From Wuchereria bancrofti (Eukaryota > Nematoda > Chromadorea > Rhabditida > Onchocercidae): a stretch of DNA of 64,000 nt. Where the stretch lies: contig SSBO01000001.1 of assembly GCA_005281725.1 (NCBI GenBank), positions 2,898,399 to 2,962,398 of the forward strand, written 5' to 3'. The notes beneath the pieces are model-generated. The model did not search any database, was not told the DNA's origin, and saw nothing but the letters and a program-made list of their open reading frames with translations. The position numbers and the translations under genes are program-made. Below are positions 26,182-38,800 of this stretch, one piece after another. Position 1 is the stretch's first letter. The number at the start of each line of letters is the position of its first letter.

Positions 26182-29100
26182 TCAAAGTTCATCTTTCATT
26201 GCGGCTTGTCGAACTTTTGCCATCACCGGACAACCACCATAATCAAAAGTATTCTCATCCATTTTGTCATTTTTGTCCTGCAATAATTTTTTTTTCAAAA
26301 GATTTAAAATGTCCTATTTTAACAAAAAATAAATAAATAAATATTGATGAGTTTTAGAAAAAAAATTACCAAATACGATCGTTGAATAATTTGTACTTCG
26401 AATGGAATTTCAATTATTTGTTCTCCAAAGATTTCATTTATTTGCGCTAATTGTATGTATCGAAGTGGATGAACATCCCCAATAGCTAATATACCTGAAC
26501 ACTTCTCTCTCTCGCTATTTTTTTCGAAAATTCATTTTGAAAAATTTTTTAAATTTTTTAAAAAAAGTGTTTTTAATATTTTTTTAAATCAAATTAATTT
26601 ATCAAAACATTTTTTCCATCTTATGCATAAAATGGATTTGTAAGTAGAAGGCATTACCTCATAGATTAAATTTTTAAATTGAAATTGAAATTTCATTACA
26701 ACATGTTTCACATAATTTATATGCAATTATTAGTAAGTAATATTAACTCTGAAATACTGACACCACTTTTTCACACTAATTTATAAAAGATTCAAACATT
26801 TAAATTCAAACTTGTCGGTTTGTTAATAGTAGCAAGAGCAATAAGCTGAAGCAAATCTCCACTTTCTAGGCTATTTTTAATGTCCAACGCATAAATTTTC
26901 TCCTGAAAATTTCAATCCATGATATTGTACATTTCATTTCTAGTACTCATTTCCTGAATTGAATTAATAACTTTTAATATATTTCAGTTAAAACCTGAAT
27001 TTATTCCTGAAAATTGTATCACTACTTACCAGTTGTTGACAATTTGCTAAATTTCAAAACTTAGGAAAACAAGAATGGAAAAGCTAAATTGAAAAAGTAT
27101 TACAAGAACATACCCTTAGAAAAATGATTAATCTTTTGGAATCATCATTGGACTGAAGGGAATTGATCATTTCATTAACTATTTTTGATTTTGAACTAAA
27201 ATTGTTAAATGCAAATGACACTTCAAAAGTAAAAAACCACTGAACAAAGTTTTGATTAACGCTTATGTCTTGGCAATTTAATTTACTAAATCAAATCAAA
27301 CGATGTATAAATAATTCCAAGGATAAGATAGAAAATAACAAATAACGAAAAATAATAGCGATGAAGGAAAAATCAATTAGCAAATGAAATAATGATAAGA
27401 ATTAAAGTAAATAATTACAATTGCATATGAATAAATGAGTGAATTTTGTGTGTGAAAAATATAAATCTCTTGGAAATAAGCATTAATAAGTCATTTGAAT
27501 CAAAGATTAATGTAAAATAATTAATTCAAATCCTTCTCAGGTCAAGAATTAATTCAGTGTTACACTTCTTTGCTGGGAAATAAAGCATAAAAGTTTGCAA
27601 ACATGATAAATAAACAAACAATTATACTTATTAAATCTTACTCTCCCAAACTTTTACCCGTTAACTTCCAATAATCATTACAATATTATTATTCATACAG
27701 ATAACCATAATTTTTCTCAACAAATAATTTTAAATTTTTACATAATTATCAAACCTGAAAATCATTTTACGAAAATGTAAAATTACCTATTAAGAATAAT
27801 TGTTGTACAAATTATATATGGCGATTTTGCGCACAGTTTTGTAAATTTTAACTTTTCCACTCCGTTACCATTATCAATGAATAAAATTAATGGCTGCATT
27901 TGATGTGTTAAAATATCCGATGTAAATCCATTACTTATATCTATCTATAAATTATAGTAAGTAAAAATTTATTATGAATTTTGCTATCTATTTTTCTTTT
28001 TAATCTTCTATTCATTTCTTGTATATTTTGAAGTTTTAATAATCTTTTGGTTAATTTAATAAACAAATATTAAGTATTTGAAATGAAAAAAATATGAAAA
28101 AAGAAACCCATCAAAAATATTATCAAAATACTAGTTTTATAATATTACCAAAATTCCAAAAAAAAGTGACTATTTTATAATTAACATCGATTTCTTCTTT
28201 CATTGCTTCTTTTTTCAAAAAATAAAGTAAAAAATAAAGATTAAATTATTCAACAAATTATCAAAATTTCAATAAAAAGAAAAGAATTCAAGTAGTGAAT
28301 TAAAAAGGAAAAAAAGAAAACATTTGCAAATAATACTCACCACAGTTGGTAAAGATGATCGTACAACAAAATTAGTCAATTCTTGAATTTCATAAATTCC
28401 TGTGAAATCAATTCGTTTTCGTTTTTCTAATACACGAATAGTATAAATAGTATTAGAATGACTGAAATCAGAACTGATTATTACTTCATCCTCATTTTAA
28501 CATATATTTTAAAATTTAATTTTAAGATGTTAAAAACGGTAATCATAAAGTACCAATCAATTCATTAATCGTTGCATTAAAAGAAGTTCATTTTATCACA
28601 GAATAATATAGTGATCATAAAAATGGAAAAAATAAACATTCAAATAAGTTTTAACACCTCATTCCGTAAATTTAACATCTCATTCTTTAAACAAATTAAA
28701 GTACTGATAATTTAACCAAATTTTTTGCAGAAAAAAAAATGTTTAACGATTGAAAAAAATAAAAAGTCACATAAAGCATACTCCATACCTCAGATTTTTT
28801 TCTTTTTCAAACCATGTTTTTGATTAAATATTCACTAACTAAATTATTTAAGTTACACTCATTCATATTTCCAATCATTTTACATCAAATGTTTCGAAAA
28901 TACCATAGAAAAGCGGTAATTTCCGCTACAAATAAAATTCAAATACCTTTTCTTAATTAAATATACAAAATGATATCTCCCTTTCAAATTTTCTGCCATT
29001 TGCATAAAAATTTTAGCTTCATTACCGTTGCGATCATCAAAAATGCCAACTGTTATTGCAGATTTAATTTCGTCGAACAATTCCAATTTACCTTTAAAAA

Positions 29101-32100
29101 AAACAAAAATTTATTCGGTTTAAAATATACAAAATCCTTCGTTAAATATTTTCAATTATAACCAGCAATCAAACATTTTGTATTCTTTCCGATTATGCAA
29201 AATTCAATGCTAAATTCAAACCGTTCCATCCTACACTACTAATTATCAATTTTAATCAATTTATCAATTTTAACAATTGAAAAAATAGCTGAAAATTTTT
29301 GCTTCACAATTTTTTTCAAATTATCAGAGTAAGTAATTCCTGAATTTTTGTTGAAATTTCACCAATGAATAAAATGCAAATGATCTTAGTAAAATACCTG
29401 CTTTAATTTGCTTTAGTTCATCGTCCGAATGAATTTCTTGTGCTGGTGATAATATCAAACTGCAACACAACTGTTAAGGAAGCATTTACAATATAAATTT
29501 GAGCATATAAAATTAAAATAAATCAAGAAAAATTCAATTTTCAACTAGTTTTCTTTCGTTTTTCCACCACATTATCATTTCAATATCACCAATGATATTA
29601 AGTTTACTTGAAATCATTGTTGTTAGTGTCATTTGATTCGCTTCAATATCATTGCATTAAAATGCTTATCACAAGTACCTATTATCATAGTTATCACATT
29701 ATATAAGCTCATGTACTACAAGGAAGACTGTAAGGAATGATATATCATTCTATAAGGAAGTTTAGGTCAGAGGAATGATAATGATAATCATTATAAGATC
29801 AATGATAACAAGATCATTTCTTTCGTCCCATTTACTCCCTTTTATTCTGCCACTTTCTTATTTTAAGCTCTCATTCATTCTTGAATGATAATTATGCAAA
29901 TTGCGCCATAGAAATAACTAATTCAAATCATAAAATACCAATTTCGTTTATTAAAATCAATCAAATAGTGAAAAACAATCAATCAGTTTTATGATTACTG
30001 TTAATTCTATCATCGCTATCATAGCTCATCACTCCATTCCAGCATTAATTTTATCTTTTCTTGTGCCTTATTGATATAATATCTTAATGATTTTTAGCAT
30101 ATTGTTTTCATGTATCAAAGTAACTGTAGTTGTTCATGGCAAATTAAGATATTAAATTTATCACTTTAATAGAAATCAACTTACAGTTAAGCAGTTTCAT
30201 AGTTAAAAATTAAGCAGAAAATTAAAATTTTTCAATTTGATTACTTGTTTGTAAAATGATAATGATAAACTTACAGTTGAACCCAATCGATGTAGTAGTT
30301 TACATCACGCAATTCTTTAGTTTTTCCAAAAATATTATTTTGCTTGAATGCAAATATAGTATGATAATCACTAGGTTTTGTGACATAATCATCACATAAT
30401 TCATTAAATTCATGACATGCTAATGCAGCAAATATAACTGCTGAATGGCGCAAAATTAACGTTTTAGAAGCTTCCGCCCACAAATAGAATGTATGCTTAC
30501 TTATGATGTTTTCTAAAAAAGAAGAAAAAAATTAGACTGGATTTTTTAATTTTAAACCCTTCAAATACTAAAATCCTTTAAAATATTAAACAAATTGTAA
30601 TTTTTGATCAATTGATTGACTGACCTAATTAATTAAAACATACCATAACGTAGAATTTATTTTCTTTTTTTTATACACTATAAGCAGTGATGATGCAACA
30701 ATATCATCAAATATTGTGTTTTAGTTATTAATTAATAAATGATATTAATGAAAAGAATAGAATATAGGATTGGTAATAAGTCATTGATCAAAAAACATCA
30801 AATTTGCTTTGTTATTAGAAAATATTAAACTAAAGAATTATTTATTTTGTTAAAAAAATGACAAATTTTATTTTTGTTTTACTTCTCATTTTTTTTACTT
30901 TCATCTTCAACTTAATAATAAGCAGAATAATATAAATTACCGATATTCAAAAACAGAATAAATGTTAGTCGATCTTTATTTATAGCATCATCTAATGCGC
31001 TTTCATTCAAACGTTTTAATTGATGCCAATTTAACTGCTCGTCAAATGATCGTCGTTCCAGTATTAGTGGTTCGATAAGATTAAGTTCTAATGGAGAGCG
31101 TAAAATTGGGTTTTTAAATTTCGTCACTTTTGATTTACGCTGTTTCTCAACTAATTCCTATAAAAAATAAATTAAAAAAAAAATATCAAAAAATTCCTTC
31201 ATTTTGCAAGCAAATTATTGCTACAATTCAAATTCATTTAATTTATTTCTACAACTTTAAAATTAACCTCATTCGATAATCGACGTATGAAACCAACTTC
31301 TTTATCGGCTTCTTTACTACAGTATACTGTTAGATCATGTGTACTATATTGAGAAAGCACGCTGCAATTATTACACATTTGAACAAAGAAAAACATAATT
31401 GAATTACGTTGCGTATAAGTCACGTATTTATAGCTAAGTAATATTTTTTTTAATGAGCAAAATTTTGTGTAACGCAAAATTTTTTCGTGAAATTGATCAG
31501 TATGATATGTCCGAACAAAATTAAAGTTAAGTTGCCATTTAGACGTAAGTTGTTTTAAAAAAAGTGGTTGGAAAGTAGGAAAGGTAATTTTTGTATTAGT
31601 AAGATCAAATAACAGTCCAAAAACAAATTGATTAAAGAAATTTACAGTGCCATTTTTTAACTAAAGTTTATAAAGCTAAAATAAGTATTTTAAATTCCAA
31701 TTAACAAATATGCATACAAAATTTCAACATGCTAAATACAAAGTTTTATTTTTCCTTTTTATTTAATGGGTTTTGATTAAAAAAAAAAAATTTTAAAAAC
31801 ACAAACTTTAAAAGTGATGCTTCAATAACTGCTTTATTATGGTTAAGTTTTGTTGCAATTTCATATATTATATCTCCGTTTTTCCTGAAATTCAAATATC
31901 CTATCAAAATAATATGAGCATTAAAAAAGAAAGTGTTTGAATTTGATCAAGTGTAAAGTTATGTTTCTTTAATTTTTGTCGAAAAAAATATTCGACATAA
32001 TCATAAATTATGATATTTCTATTTTGTATCAATGTCCGAAATCAACAAAAAACTTCATATCGGACATAATAAACATGAAAACAATAGCAACTAAAGTGAA

Positions 32101-34544
32101 ATAAATGATTGCTTTAAAACAATTATGAAGTTTGAACGATGAGTAATTAATTACTTCAATTCTTCATGGAAAATGCTTGACAAATTAGAATAATGGAAAA
32201 GTTCCCTCAGCAAAGAAGTAAAACGAAAACAAAAAGAGTTAATAATTACGGATCATTGATAATTAGCCAATGGAATGATTCGTGTAACGAATATTGTAAG
32301 CATTTCAATTGTTCGTCTTCTCCACAATTAATCTACAGATAAAAAAAGAGAAATGAAAAAGCTTTTACAACGAAAATAAAAATTGAAAGTGCTTAATTGC
32401 TTTAAATCATTTAAAAATTTCTCCTAATTTTTTCAATCATTTAAGTTTTCAAAAATTATCTACTAATTTGCACTAAAAACAATGCTATTTGTTGTTGGTA
32501 TTAATTGAGATGTAATTAAATTAAAGGTTTACATTAGTTCTGATAAGAAATTTCTTCCTTTTTTTCCAGTTACTTATATTAAATGACTAGTTTGCAAAAC
32601 ACGTCTTTTTTTTGTTTGTTTTATTGATAATAGAATAATTTTATACAAATCTATAAACAAATTTAGTGAATATTTAAATCAAATCTGAAAATTTCTATAA
32701 TTTAACCAAAAAGTTTAATTTAATCAAAAACCATAATTTAAGTCGAAAAAATTTCCAGATTTCCTTTGTTTTTTCTTTTTTTTAAAAAAATCAAACCTTT
32801 TCAACAATTAAATTAACTCGTACTTCTCGTTTCAGCCGTCGGGTAATTTCATCAAGTACGATAAGCATATCATCACTGAAAAATTGGTCCGATTCTAGAG
32901 AGGGATCACTTCCCATTCATATTTCTTAATGTACTAACCTGATTTACAGTTATACATATAAATACAGCTTATCCGGGTTTCCGATGGTACCAAACCGGGA
33001 GCCTTAGCAAATCCTGTTGCTTCATTTTGATCACTAAATCTTTCAATTTTTTTCCTCGGACATTCAGCTCTAGAAATTTAATAAATATTTATTCGTTTAC
33101 ATCTTATTTACAATTACTGAATGTATAAATATTTCAGTAATAAAGTATTAGAATAATTTTTATGTGAATAATCAGTATTGCTATTTGAATTATTTGGGTA
33201 TTTCATAAAGCTTCAATTTTTCATGTGTAACATTTAATTATATATTGAAATATCACATTATGCTAAATACTATCGTTTAGAATAACCGCTCAAAAAACTT
33301 TGACTATTAATGAAAGTGAAAATATTGATTTACTCAAAAATTATATGCATAATATTGCAATTAATTGGAAATTATTTAGCATAAAATTATTTGATTAAAA
33401 CTGATTTCATTTCATTTCTTTTCACAAAATTTTCATTGATTTACTTTTCGTCATTAAAAAATTATTCTTCATTATTGATAATTTTTATTTTTTGATAAAT
33501 TATTTATTATATTGACAATTTATTTAAAAAACTACTATTCATTATTGTTACGATTAATTTACAAAAAAAAAAGTTTGAAATTGATTAATATAAAATGATG
33601 CTTTCAAAGATCATGAAAAAAGTTGGAAAAAAATAATTGAAGTGTTGTGATCAAAAGGATAATCTGCACAGTTTAGACCGAAATATTCAAATCTTACTAC
33701 GTCAAATTTTGTCACCAAATCCAAAAGACTCTCCGGAAGCCTTAAATCAAAGCATTGAAGTTTATCTAAGATAAGAAGTATTGAGGCTTCATTATGCTGA
33801 ACTTTGCTACCGAATCCTAAATCAAGGTATCAAGGTATATTTCATCTAGATGTTTATATCGGATTTTATCATCAAATGTAGGTGTCTTAGTCGAAGTATC
33901 GAGGATTCATCATCGATAAGAGTATTAGGGTCACACGGTTTTAAATTTCATCAATAAATCTGAAAAATTCAATAAGATATTCGTTCAAAAGACAGAAAAT
34001 ATAAGATGGTTGGGGAGAGAAGGAACATAAAAGGAAGTAAGAAAAAAGCAGAAGGAAGACGAGCGGAATTGTTAATGAATTATTACATTTCGACTTCTTG
34101 AACATTTCCTATAAAATAGTCCGCATGGCAATTTTTATCTTCTATTATTTCGGATAACAATTTCAGCATCAATTCGGAACAGTTAGTTATTGAAATTTCA
34201 TCCTAATATTATTCAATTACAGTCACCAAATAGAATTAAAAAATGAATAAAAAGGTATCTTTAACTTGTTCATCTTTTACATGTATTACTATCAAACAAA
34301 TATTATTCAACTTTTAGCATTATTACAAATTTTTAAATTAAAAAAAAAAAATCGTAAAGACAACAAAATTTCACGTGTAAAGTGTCAGACTTTCATTACT
34401 TAAATTTTAAAAATTCGTGATTTAAAAAAAAGAAAAAAATACAAAAAAAAAAAAAAAGACAGAAAGAAATTCAACTTACTTTACAACTGTTTTGATAAAT
34501 AAGATGCAAAAAGATAAGTAAGAGAGATACATCATCACTTGCAT
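26182..34544 (-). CDS. ER-lumen multi-thioredoxin-fold protein with CNNC motif and KDEL tail
   Basis: 723 residues in 16 exons with every phase consistent: 34544-34480, 33069-32935, 32875-32797, 32332-32250, 31884-31803, 31660-31268, 31157-30941, 30512-30275, 29459-29398, 29091-28947, 28461-28341, 27944-27787, 27195-27114, 26902-26812, 26494-26370, 26277-26182. The N-terminus (MQVMMYLSYLSFCILFIKT) is a signal peptide; the C-terminus is AAMKDEL, an ER retrieval signal. The first thioredoxin-like domain (about residues 40-125) has lost its CxxC (YMYNCKSG). A later domain carries FVQMCNNCSV (Cys 244 and 247), a likely redox site. A further PDI b-like domain reads AITVGIFDDRNGNEAKIF, and NGVEKLKF with CAKSPYII follows near 535-560. 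Size and layout recall ERp90/TXNDC16 or TXNDC11-type proteins, but no orthologue is claimed. Likely role: disulfide exchange or chaperoning in the secretory pathway. Confidence 0.82.
33070..34479 (-). other. First intron of the ER thioredoxin-fold gene, with degenerate repeats
   Basis: This 1.4-kb intron separates the signal-peptide exon from the rest. The junction AA|A GCT (Lys-Ala-Glu-Cys) is in phase. It contains a degenerate tandem element at about 33675-33940, listed separately, and an A run of about 15 near 34444-34457. Confidence 0.75.
33675..33940. repeat. Three degenerate tandem copies of an about 85-base unit
   Basis: Similar blocks recur: CACCAAATCC with TTAAATCAA and ATTGAAG, then CTACCGAATCC with TAAATCAAGGTATCAAGG, then ATCATCAAATG with CTTAGTCGAAGTATCGAGG. 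TTGAGGCTTCATTATG and CGAGGATTCATCATCG also correspond. The copies have diverged considerably; unit length and borders are estimates by eye. Confidence 0.45.
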
Positions 34545-35876
34545 TACAAATGTCATTCAACCAAGGACGCTTCTCGGTTCACCCGAAATTTGGAAATAAT
34601 GAATAGCACATAAATATTTGAACGAACTGCAATGTCATTCCAATTCACCATCGTAACAGTTCATGTCAATTGCATTATCACGCAGTGAACCGCTAATTTA
34701 AATTTAATTTCGACTCAGTAAGAAATAGTCTTAGAGACATGAAAATATTGCAATGATGTTTCTTACCCACTAATACTAATATATTTTGCTTCCTTAATAT
34801 GTCATACAATATTTACTTACTCAGTAATAGCAATAAACAATTTTTACTTAGTGACACCAATAACATAATCATTTTATACGAATACAACCGCCTATTTACT
34901 CAATAACATATTTAATTAGCAAGTAACGTGCAATGATAACTGTAGTAAATGATAAGCACATGCGATAAGGTATGATGTTTCAGTGTCACCGCACTAGTGT
35001 TCTTGCGACAAATGCATTTCCCTGTTTGTGCTACTGCTTCAAATAATTTGACACTCAGAGTAAATGATTATGATGGCGATCGTTGTGGAATTGCTACAAA
35101 TTTAAGCTATGGATGTGTATGAAAATTGACGCAGAATTTGAAACTAGTATAGTTCCAAAAACCATTACAAATCGAGTCGTTTTAAAATTTCATGGATTTC
35201 TACATAAAATTAGGAATTACTGCAAGCTTAAATAATTGTTCCTGATTCAAGAATACTTCTAATTCAGGAATTTCAAAGAATACAGGTAATTTTTCGATTT
35301 TTTTTTTTTCAAGAACATAACAACTCATTTTTTTTTCAAGAACAATCTGTCAGGGATGCTAATTAGAAACGCTATTGGAGCACTTTGTTTTAGTTGTTTT
35401 AGAAATTAAACGGAATGAAAAATCTAATAATTTTTATAACAAGCTGGAGCTTCGTATGTTTGTGACGAATAATATATGGAATTCGTTGAAATGACCATCA
35501 TTTAATATTTTTGTTCTAGGACATGCATCATGCTCATTACAATAATTAGAAGAAATAATCGGATAGAACTTTTCAGCAGTGAGACAACAGTGTGCTTCAT
35601 GAATTATAGCTGCTTTCTTATTAATGTAAATTCGAATATAACTGTTGAATTATTAAATCAGCTTTAATCACAACCAATATTATGTGATATTATGTTGGAT
35701 TTGATGAGAGGAAATAGAACTAGACAAATCCAGAAGTTAATATATTCAGTAATCTTAGCAGCCTGAAATGGTCCTGAAAACGAAATATATCACGAGTTTT
35801 ATCGTATTAATTCAGATCTTTAATAAAACATTAGCAAGGAAATAACAAGATAACAAATAACCAAAAAGAATTCAAA
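34545..35876. other. Spacer between two head-to-tail minus-strand genes
   Basis: 1.3 kb between the stop of the FTSJ3 gene and the ATG of the ER protein gene. It would hold the FTSJ3 3' UTR and the promoter, or spliced-leader acceptor, of the downstream gene. A short direct repeat, T-run plus CAAGAACA, occurs twice near 35300-35345. No other gene was seen. Confidence 0.55.
35819..35824 (-). other. Possible poly(A) signal of the FTSJ3 gene (ATTAAA variant)
   Basis: ATTAAA on the minus strand about 53 bases beyond the stop. No canonical AATAAA lies closer. Confidence 0.35.
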
Positions 35877-38800
35877 TCAATCGGATCTTCTATTGCGACG
35901 TCTACCACCTCTACCACCTGCTTTATATCCTTTCTTCTGGTTCATTTGCTTTTGACGGCGATTATCTTTCTTCAACCGAGCATCCACTACCTTGAACAAA
36001 AAAACTTAACTGTTCAACTATTTCGTTCATTCCACCGAAATAACAAGTGATAAAGTACAAAACTCTTTCATTAAGTGTGAGTTACTCAATAGGAAAGTCT
36101 ACATTAAATTCCTAAGACACCCATTTATTCTTCTGTTCTACCGGAAGTTACCAGCCGATAAATTTTGGTAAAAATTTATTTATAAAGATAACTCTTTGTC
36201 ATAATCTTACGGTAGGTCATTAACCTTCAGCAACGACTTACTTTATATGGCCCTTTTGGCCTAGATAAACTTCCTCGTTTGCCCTTCGTCATTACTGCAT
36301 AGGTTATCTTTTTCTTTTCCTTTATTGATGAGGCTGTCTTGCGGTATAACCTTCAAATTATAGATTCAAATTTCAGTTGTTGGCCTAATTTTTACAAAAA
36401 AATAACTATTAGCGCTGTCATGAAAAGCGGTTTCCCGATAAGAAATGGAAAGCACCTCAAATGAAATAATATACCAGTTGAGCTTACTTGCGAATCTCTC
36501 GGATTTTTTCTGCTTGCTCCATATTTTCACTTTCAATGATACCTTCTGCTCTTTTCTTTGCCAGTTGCAATTTCCGATCCCGTCGTTTTTTCTTGCGTGC
36601 TTTTGCTTCAGCAACTTTTTTGATTGTCCGTGTGTTGATATCTCGCATACGATTTTTATAGAATTCCACTCGATCCTAAATTTTAAAAAATGCATGAGTC
36701 ACGATGATTCGACTCTCACGTGTTTCGGAACAGATGCCGAAAGCACAAAATTCACCCTGCATAAAAAACTTACTTTTGAAACTGGAAGTTCTTTTTTGAA
36801 GTGCTTCTTTTCGTCTTCTATAAACCAATCAGGAAGTCCTTCATCATTGTTTGTATACCTTAAAATTCTTAGTTATAAGTAAAACACATATTTTGGAACA
36901 GAAATGTAAAAACAAAGACATCATAAACTCACGTGAATAGTATGAACCTAAACTGCTATAAAACATGTGATGAGATATATCAAATTTGTGAAGTGCTACA
37001 GTTTCTCATTTTTCGGGAAATCCAAATTAACGACAGGCGGTAAGCCACAAACTTATCGATAGCAGATAGATAAAACTATCAAATAATTTTGTAGCCAAAA
37101 CAGTGGTAATTCAAAACGGTCAAATTTAAAACATGTACGCCAAAATCACCTGTTCCATCCCCAATCTTCCAGGTCTCGCCTTGTTTTTGATGAGTATATT
37201 AGTTGTTCTCCAAGTGCAAGTAGCTCAGGAGATAGTTTTTCTACTTTTCCTAAAAAGGAAAAATTTATTTGATATAAAAGGTCGTGACTTCGGTTTAATT
37301 TTGGTCAAGAATTAGAAAGATTTTTACAAATATCAAACCTGGCTTTTCTTTCTGCGGTAGATCAGATGAGGAAGTTTTCGTATCAATTTTGTCTATATCA
37401 TGATATTCCTCGTCGCTTTCATCATCATCCATGAAGACAGAAGTTGTTCCTGCATCTATTCCTGCGTCGTTATTAAGTTTTTGGCTATCTGCATTATTTC
37501 CTCTATTTGACCATGCTTCGGCAATTGACTTCTGACCATCATTTCTTTCATCCTCCTTTTTACTATCTATAAACTGTTAAGTAACATGTTACAACGTAAC
37601 ACTGTGCTAAATGCTAAAAAATTAAACAGGGCTGGAAAATTATAAAGCTCTTGCTGAATAATCAAACTGGATAAAAACTGACTGGAAGAACTTTGTGAAG
37701 TGTTATTAAATTTTTTCATGAAATTCTCAATAGCTTTTAGAGCACCTTCTTCATCATCTATCAGTTCAGCAACTTGATGCTGAAACAGATATTAAACAAT
37801 AACTGATTAGGGTTGAACAATTATATTTTAATATAAATGTGAAGTAAAATTTATTTATAAAGTTAACATAAATTCGTAACATATATTTTATTGTATGATA
37901 ATCCCTACAATCTGCTAGAGAAAATGAAGATTTGGAAATCAAAAATTAACCAAAAACTTTCATTTCCCTTGTTTTACACTATATAAAAAGTATTTCGTTA
38001 AACATATACAAAAATCAACCCGGCCAAACCATTCTGCTTTTTGAGCTTCAACTTTCTCTGCTTTCGACATACTTGGATCATGTTCGTGATGAAATTCTTC
38101 CGCATCATCATCTATGCTAAAATATGAGTTACGTTTAAAAATCTCTATCAAAATCAAGACAGCAACCAATTTGAGATCCAATTAAGATGGAAATCACCCA
38201 CTTACCTATTACATTATTCGAACCCTTTCAAAAGCAATAAGTCGAAATATTAAAAACTAGTTCTCTTAGTAAACAAACTAAGTTTCAAAATGACACTTTT
38301 CGATATGGATTAAATAAAAAAAGAAAACCACAATAGGACAAAAATTTTTCGTACCCATAATCATCGTTATCATCATCACTGCCACAGCCTTCACCGTTAT
38401 CACTCTCATTCTCGTTTTTACTATTACTTAACTCTGAATCTGCACCTCGTTTGTTCTTAGCTATCGCAAGTTTCTTTAACGAGAACAGTTCCTGTTCATC
38501 GGGTATTTCATATGTATCTCCTTCTACTAGCATTTTCAGTTTTTTTCTTTTTTCGTGATTAGCTTTATCTTTTAGCAATTTTCGTTTCTTTTTCTTCAAT
38601 ACTGCCTGTAAAAATTTTCCATATAGTAAGAAAATAATTAAAAGGAATTCAAAAAAAGAATGCATTACCAAAGAAAAGAAAATACCTTTTCTTCCGCTTT
38701 TGCCATTAACAACTGTTGTTCGATTTCTGCCATTCGTTCATCTCTGAAATCACAGGAAATCTTCACAAATACCGATAGAGATATTTGGTCTTAAAAGCAA

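Noticed and set aside
36366..36882. Plus-strand frame of 145 codons and a minus-strand frame of 109 codons over FTSJ3
   Set aside because: Both run out of frame over FTSJ3 exons 14-15 and the intron; the real minus-strand frame matches the Spb1 C-terminal domain.
38203..38221. Possible 19-base microexon between FTSJ3 exons 9 and 10
   Set aside because: It has AG and GT borders, but any phase gives a stop or shift, while exon 9 joins exon 10 directly in phase (GG|C = Gly).
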